Shown here piece by piece: positions 6,120 to 8,929 of a stretch of DNA of 8,929 nt (its first letter is position 1; each line of letters starts with the position of its first letter). Origin of the DNA: Salinibacterium sp. (lineage in GTDB: Bacteria > Actinomycetota > Actinomycetes > Actinomycetales > Microbacteriaceae); NCBI GenBank assembly GCA_025352485.1, contig JANXTJ010000211.1, positions 1 to 8,929 of the forward strand, written 5' to 3'. The position numbers and the translations under genes are program-made. Under the pieces are notes generated by a model. It worked only from the letters and a program-made list of their open reading frames with translations, was not told the origin of the DNA and made no database searches.

Positions 6120-6788
6120 ATGACCACGCTCCCCCGGACCGACCCTGAGCGCTTCGCCCTCGTGAATTCGTCGCTGTACACCGCGGTAATCGGCGACATC
6201 CTCGACACGCTCGGCCGAGTTCATCAGTTCATCCCGGCGGCGGTGCGGCCGCTCCTGCCCGAGATGCGTTTGGCGGGACGCGCCATGCCGGTGCTCATCG
6301 CCGACGTCTTTTCGGTACCCGAAAAACCATTCGGGCGCCTCACCGAAGCTCTCGACGCTTTACAGGCTGGTGACGTGTATTTGGCTCGCCGGGGCCGCCA
6401 GGACTGCGCCGCGTGGGGTGAAATTCTCACCGCTTCCGCGGTGGCGAGGGGCGCCCTCGGCGCGGTCGTTGACAGCTTTCATCGGGACACCGCAAAGGTT
6501 CTTCAGCAGGGCTTCCCGGTCTTCTCGCGAGGTGCCTACGGGCAGGATTCCAGTGCGAGGGCTGTCGTGCTCGACTTCGGTGTGCCCGTCGAAATCGGGG
6601 GGGTTGCCATCACCCCCGGCGATCTCGTGGTCGGCGACATTGATGGCGTGCTGGTGATTCCCGCCGACCTAGAAGACGAAGTTCTCGAACTCGCATTGAT
6701 CAAGGCTGCGAAGGAAAACGTCGTACGCGACGCCATCGAGCGGGGAATGAGCAGCACCGAGGCATTCGCCACCTACGGCGTGCTCTAG
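6120..6788 (+). CDS. RraA-family protein (HMG aldolase / dimethylmenaquinone-methyltransferase-like fold)
   Basis: A 222-residue protein with the RraA fold. Recognisable motifs: SSLYTAVIGDILDTLG (17-32), LAGRAMPV (51-58), AAWGEILTASAVARGALGAVVDSFHRD (97-123) with Gly100-Glu101 and the paired Arg122-Asp123, GFPVFSRG (131-138) and PGDLVVGDIDGVLVIP (166-181). Enzymes of this family cleave 4-hydroxy-4-methyl-2-oxoglutarate-like keto-acids to pyruvate or decarboxylate oxaloacetate, using a divalent metal. Others have unknown or regulatory roles. The aldolase motif normally carries an acidic residue two positions after Arg-Asp; here it is Lys126 (RDTAK), so the standard HMG-aldolase activity is doubtful and a different substrate is plausible. 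The start ATG at 6120 is 31 bases after the permease stop with a weak CAGGA (6113-6117). The in-frame upstream ATG at 6051 lies within the permease gene. Its place after the importer suggests a catabolic role. Confidence 0.87.
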   Translation: MTTLPRTDPERFALVNSSLYTAVIGDILDTLGRVHQFIPAAVRPLLPEMRLAGRAMPVLIADVFSVPEKPFGRLTEALDALQAGDVYLARRGRQDCAAWGEILTASAVARGALGAVVDSFHRDTAKVLQQGFPVFSRGAYGQDSSARAVVLDFGVPVEIGGVAITPGDLVVGDIDGVLVIPADLEDEVLELALIKAAKENVVRDAIERGMSSTEAFATYGVL

Positions 6789-6842
6789 TTTGCCCGCCCC
6801 GCCACCTGCCCTCAGCTACCCTGACACAAAGAATGGACGCGC

Positions 6843-7718
6843 ATGGGAGCCGTGCAATTGTTCACACCGCCTGAACTGGTGATTCGCGCCGACGCGGAGG
6901 TGGGGGAAGGCCCGGTCTGGGATCATCGCACCGGCCGGTTGTGTTGGGTCGACATCGCGCGCGGGACGCTCTATGAAAACGACCTAGACACGGGGCAGCA
7001 ATCCGCGATTTCCCTCGACACGATGCTCGGAGCCGCGGCCCCGCGCGCCCGTGAGGAGGGCTTCGCCGTGGCGGTATCCGCGGGTTTCGGTCTCGTCGTG
7101 AACGGCAAACTGGAGGTGCGGGATGCCGTACTGCCGGAAGCCGATCGACGCATGAACGACGCAAAATGCGACTCATCCGGGCGGCTGTGGGCTGGCAGCA
7201 CCCACCTGCGGTTTGAGCCGCGCGCGGGGGCGCTGCACTGCTGGACGGGCAATGGTCCGAGCCGAGTCATGGCCACCGGATTCACCCTTCCCAACGGAAT
7301 CGGCTGGAATGCGCAAGACACCATCATGTACCTCGTCGACAGCATGACTCGTCAACTGCTGAGCGCTCAATTCGACAGCGCAAGCGGCACGATCGGGTCG
7401 TTCTCCACGCTCGTCACGTTCGAGGAACCTGGGGTGCCGGACGGCCTCGCCGTCGACACCGACGGTTGCATTTGGGTGGCCGTGTGGGGCGGCGGTGAGG
7501 TGCGCCGCTACACGAGCAGCGGTGAACTGATCGGCCGCGTTCCGATGCCGGTAGACCAGCCCTCCAGTTGTGCGTTCGGCGACGACGGCACCCTCTACAT
7601 CACCTCCGCATCGGCCGGGCTTTCGGCGCCCGCCCTCGAACGTCAACCGCTGGCGGGCTCCGTCTTCGCGCTGCGAACCGAAACGCACGGCGTGCCGGTG
7701 CACCCGTTCGAGGGTTGA
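6843..7718 (+). CDS. SMP-30/gluconolactonase/LRE-family sugar lactonase
   Basis: A 291-residue six-bladed beta-propeller of the SMP-30 family, about the usual size. The divalent-metal ligands of the human homologue (Glu18, Asn103, Asn154, Asp204) are matched by Glu22 in VGEGPVWD, Asn105 in RMNDAKCDSSGRLWAG, Asn151 in GFTLPNGIGW and Asp200 in GVPDGLAVD. Other hallmarks are LCWVDI (33-38), MYLVDS (162-167) and IWVAVWGGGEVRRY (210-223). It should hydrolyse an aldono-lactone to the aldonic acid in the cytoplasm; no signal peptide is seen. The start ATG has only a weak GGA upstream (6835-6837); another ATG at 6833 is out of frame. A 54-base gap separates it from the RraA gene and shows no clear terminator. 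The stop is 2 bases before the mutarotase start. The specific lactone is unknown. Confidence 0.92.
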   Translation: MGAVQLFTPPELVIRADAEVGEGPVWDHRTGRLCWVDIARGTLYENDLDTGQQSAISLDTMLGAAAPRAREEGFAVAVSAGFGLVVNGKLEVRDAVLPEADRRMNDAKCDSSGRLWAGSTHLRFEPRAGALHCWTGNGPSRVMATGFTLPNGIGWNAQDTIMYLVDSMTRQLLSAQFDSASGTIGSFSTLVTFEEPGVPDGLAVDTDGCIWVAVWGGGEVRRYTSSGELIGRVPMPVDQPSSCAFGDDGTLYITSASAGLSAPALERQPLAGSVFALRTETHGVPVHPFEG

Positions 7719-7720
7719 AC

Positions 7721-8671
7721 ATGGACCTCATCCGGCTGAGCAGCGCGGGGGTTGCCGCCACCATCGACCCGGGGCAGGGCGCCGACCTGCTGTCGCTCAT
7801 CGATCGCCGCACCGGCATCGACGTGCTTTTTCGCTCACCGTGGCGCGAGCGTGCCGATTCGATCAGGGCGGGGCATCCCGCATCCAGCTACGATCCCACC
7901 ACCGGCTGGTTGGAACGATATCGCGGCGGCTGGCAGACACTCTGCCCGAACGCCGGTGACCCCCGCAGGATTTACGGGGCCTCGGTGGGCTTTCACGGGG
8001 AGGCGGCAAGTGTGGCGTGGACCGTCGACGGTGCGACGGCGAACTCGGCCCGGCTCCACGTCGAGTTGTTCACCGTTCCCGTGCGCATCGAACGCACCGT
8101 CGAACTCACCGGCTCGACGCTGCGAATCACCGACAGCCTCAGCAACCTCAGCACCGTTCCGATCGAATTTGACTACTCACACCACCCGGCATTCGGTGGC
8201 AGGTTTCTCGAAGGGACCTGCCGCATCCAGTCCGGCGCCACCCGATTCACCCCCGACCCGCAGCGCAACGGCGGGGCCGAATCAGGTTCAGCGCAGGCCT
8301 GGCCGTGGGGAACTTCCACCGCCGGCGACCGTATCGACCTCAGAGACGTCGCCCCGGTCGGCGAGGCGCGCGCGGTGTTCGGCTGGCTGGATGGCTTCAC
8401 CGAGCACTGGGCCAGCATCACCAATCTCGACCTCGATCTGACCGTACGGCTGGAATGGGATGGCGCCCAACTGCCCTACGCCTGGCTGTGGCAAGAGCTC
8501 GGCAGTTCCGAGGGTTTCCCCTGGTACCAACGAGCGCGCGTGGTCGCCATCGAGCCGGCCAGCACGCAGACCAGCGGAGCCGAGCGTCGCAGCGTGCTTC
8601 GGCTCGGCGCGCGCGAGACCACCCAGATTTCTATCAGCGCAACACTCGAGAACGGATCTGACCATGAATGA
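7721..8671 (+). CDS. Aldose 1-epimerase (mutarotase)-like protein
   Basis: A 316-residue beta-sandwich protein of the galactose-mutarotase superfamily. Seen: GGWQTLCPNAGD (69-80), FHGEA (91-95), the probable catalytic His in DYSHHPAFGG (151-160), and a late AIEPAS (276-281) whose Glu278 matches the position of the mutarotase catalytic base. These enzymes interconvert alpha and beta anomers of aldoses, which makes the right anomer available to the dehydrogenase; some relatives have other sugar-isomer roles. Start ATG at 7721 follows CGAGGG (7709-7714) and sits 2 bases after the lactonase stop. An in-frame extension to 7568 would overlap the lactonase and adds no family sequence. The stop overlaps the downstream dehydrogenase start in ATGAATGA, which points to coupled translation. 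Family assignment is good; the substrate is not determined. Confidence 0.86.
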   Translation: MDLIRLSSAGVAATIDPGQGADLLSLIDRRTGIDVLFRSPWRERADSIRAGHPASSYDPTTGWLERYRGGWQTLCPNAGDPRRIYGASVGFHGEAASVAWTVDGATANSARLHVELFTVPVRIERTVELTGSTLRITDSLSNLSTVPIEFDYSHHPAFGGRFLEGTCRIQSGATRFTPDPQRNGGAESGSAQAWPWGTSTAGDRIDLRDVAPVGEARAVFGWLDGFTEHWASITNLDLDLTVRLEWDGAQLPYAWLWQELGSSEGFPWYQRARVVAIEPASTQTSGAERRSVLRLGARETTQISISATLENGSDHE

Positions 8672-8929
8672 GCACGAAGGGCGGGTGGCGATCGTCACGG
8701 GCGGATCCCGCGGCATCGGCAAAGGGGTGGCCGTGGAACTCAGCCAGCAGGGATCTGCCGTCGTGGTGCACGGCCAGACCGAGCATTACGCCGTCGAAAC
8801 GGCCGACGAGATCGTGGCTGCCGGAGGCCGCGCAGTGCCGGTCTGGGGCGCAATAGATGATCCCGCCACCAGCGAGTTGCTCGTCGATACCGCCCTCAGC
8901 CACTTTGGGCAGATCGATACCCTCGTGAC
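8664..8929 (+). CDS. Short-chain dehydrogenase/reductase (SDR), 3' end beyond window
   Basis: The first 88 residues of a classical SDR. The Rossmann nucleotide-binding motif TGGSRGIGKGVAVEL occupies residues 12-26 (TGxxxGIG), followed by the second strand SAVVVHGQ and the helix ETADEIVAAGGRAV typical of this family. The later segment FGQIDTLV leads into the usual central NAG strand, which is cut off, as is the YxxxK catalytic motif. It should be an NAD(P)-dependent oxidoreductase, and next to a lactonase and a mutarotase the best guess is a sugar dehydrogenase forming the lactone. It could also act on a polyol or keto-acid. Cofactor preference cannot be judged safely. Its start overlaps the mutarotase stop by 8 bases, so it belongs to the same operon. 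Confidence 0.93.
   Translation, partial: MNEHEGRVAIVTGGSRGIGKGVAVELSQQGSAVVVHGQTEHYAVETADEIVAAGGRAVPVWGAIDDPATSELLVDTALSHFGQIDTLV

Noticed and set aside
7568..7720. N-terminal extension of the mutarotase
   Set aside because: It overlaps the lactonase gene in a different frame; the ATG at 7721 has a CGAGGG site and suitable spacing.

Overview
The window is a carbohydrate-uptake and catabolism island from a high-GC Gram-positive bacterium, most likely an actinobacterium. The support is GC-rich coding sequence throughout, a lipoprotein-type solute-binding protein, dense gene packing and translational overlaps. The codon and sequence style resembles Microbacteriaceae, but that family-level placement is a guess.

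Layout. Two divergent transcription units flank a 185 bp control region (2326-2510). Leftward (minus strand) run a GntR/FadR-type regulator (1639-2325), an APH-fold small-molecule kinase resembling methylthioribose kinase (599-1642) and a divergent enolase paralogue (606 down to base 1, cut by the window edge). These three overlap by 4 and 8 bases. Rightward run a ribose-type ABC importer (lipoprotein binding protein 2511-3491, double ATPase 3567-5078, permease 5081-6088), then an RraA/HMG-aldolase-family protein (6120-6788), an SMP-30-family lactonase (6843-7718), an aldose-1-epimerase-like mutarotase (7721-8671) and the start of a short-chain dehydrogenase/reductase (8664 to the window end). 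The last three are closely packed and probably translationally coupled.

Control. The divergent intergenic region holds a perfect 19 bp direct repeat. Each copy contains the palindrome TTGCATGCAA, which has the right form for a FadR-type GntR operator. A strong hairpin with a competing alternative stem lies between the binding-protein and ATPase genes, so expression may be stepped down after the binding protein.

How the genes may work together (inference). The importer brings in a monosaccharide-like substrate. Mutarotase, dehydrogenase and lactonase together suggest oxidation of a sugar to an aldonate through a lactone. The RraA-like protein may act as a C-C lyase or decarboxylase on a later keto-acid. 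The kinase-enolase pair is the unusual part. It could turn a released product such as glycerate into 2-phosphoglycerate and then phosphoenolpyruvate, or it could dehydrate a different phosphorylated acid. The substrate cannot be read from the sequence, and no aldonate dehydratase is visible in the window.
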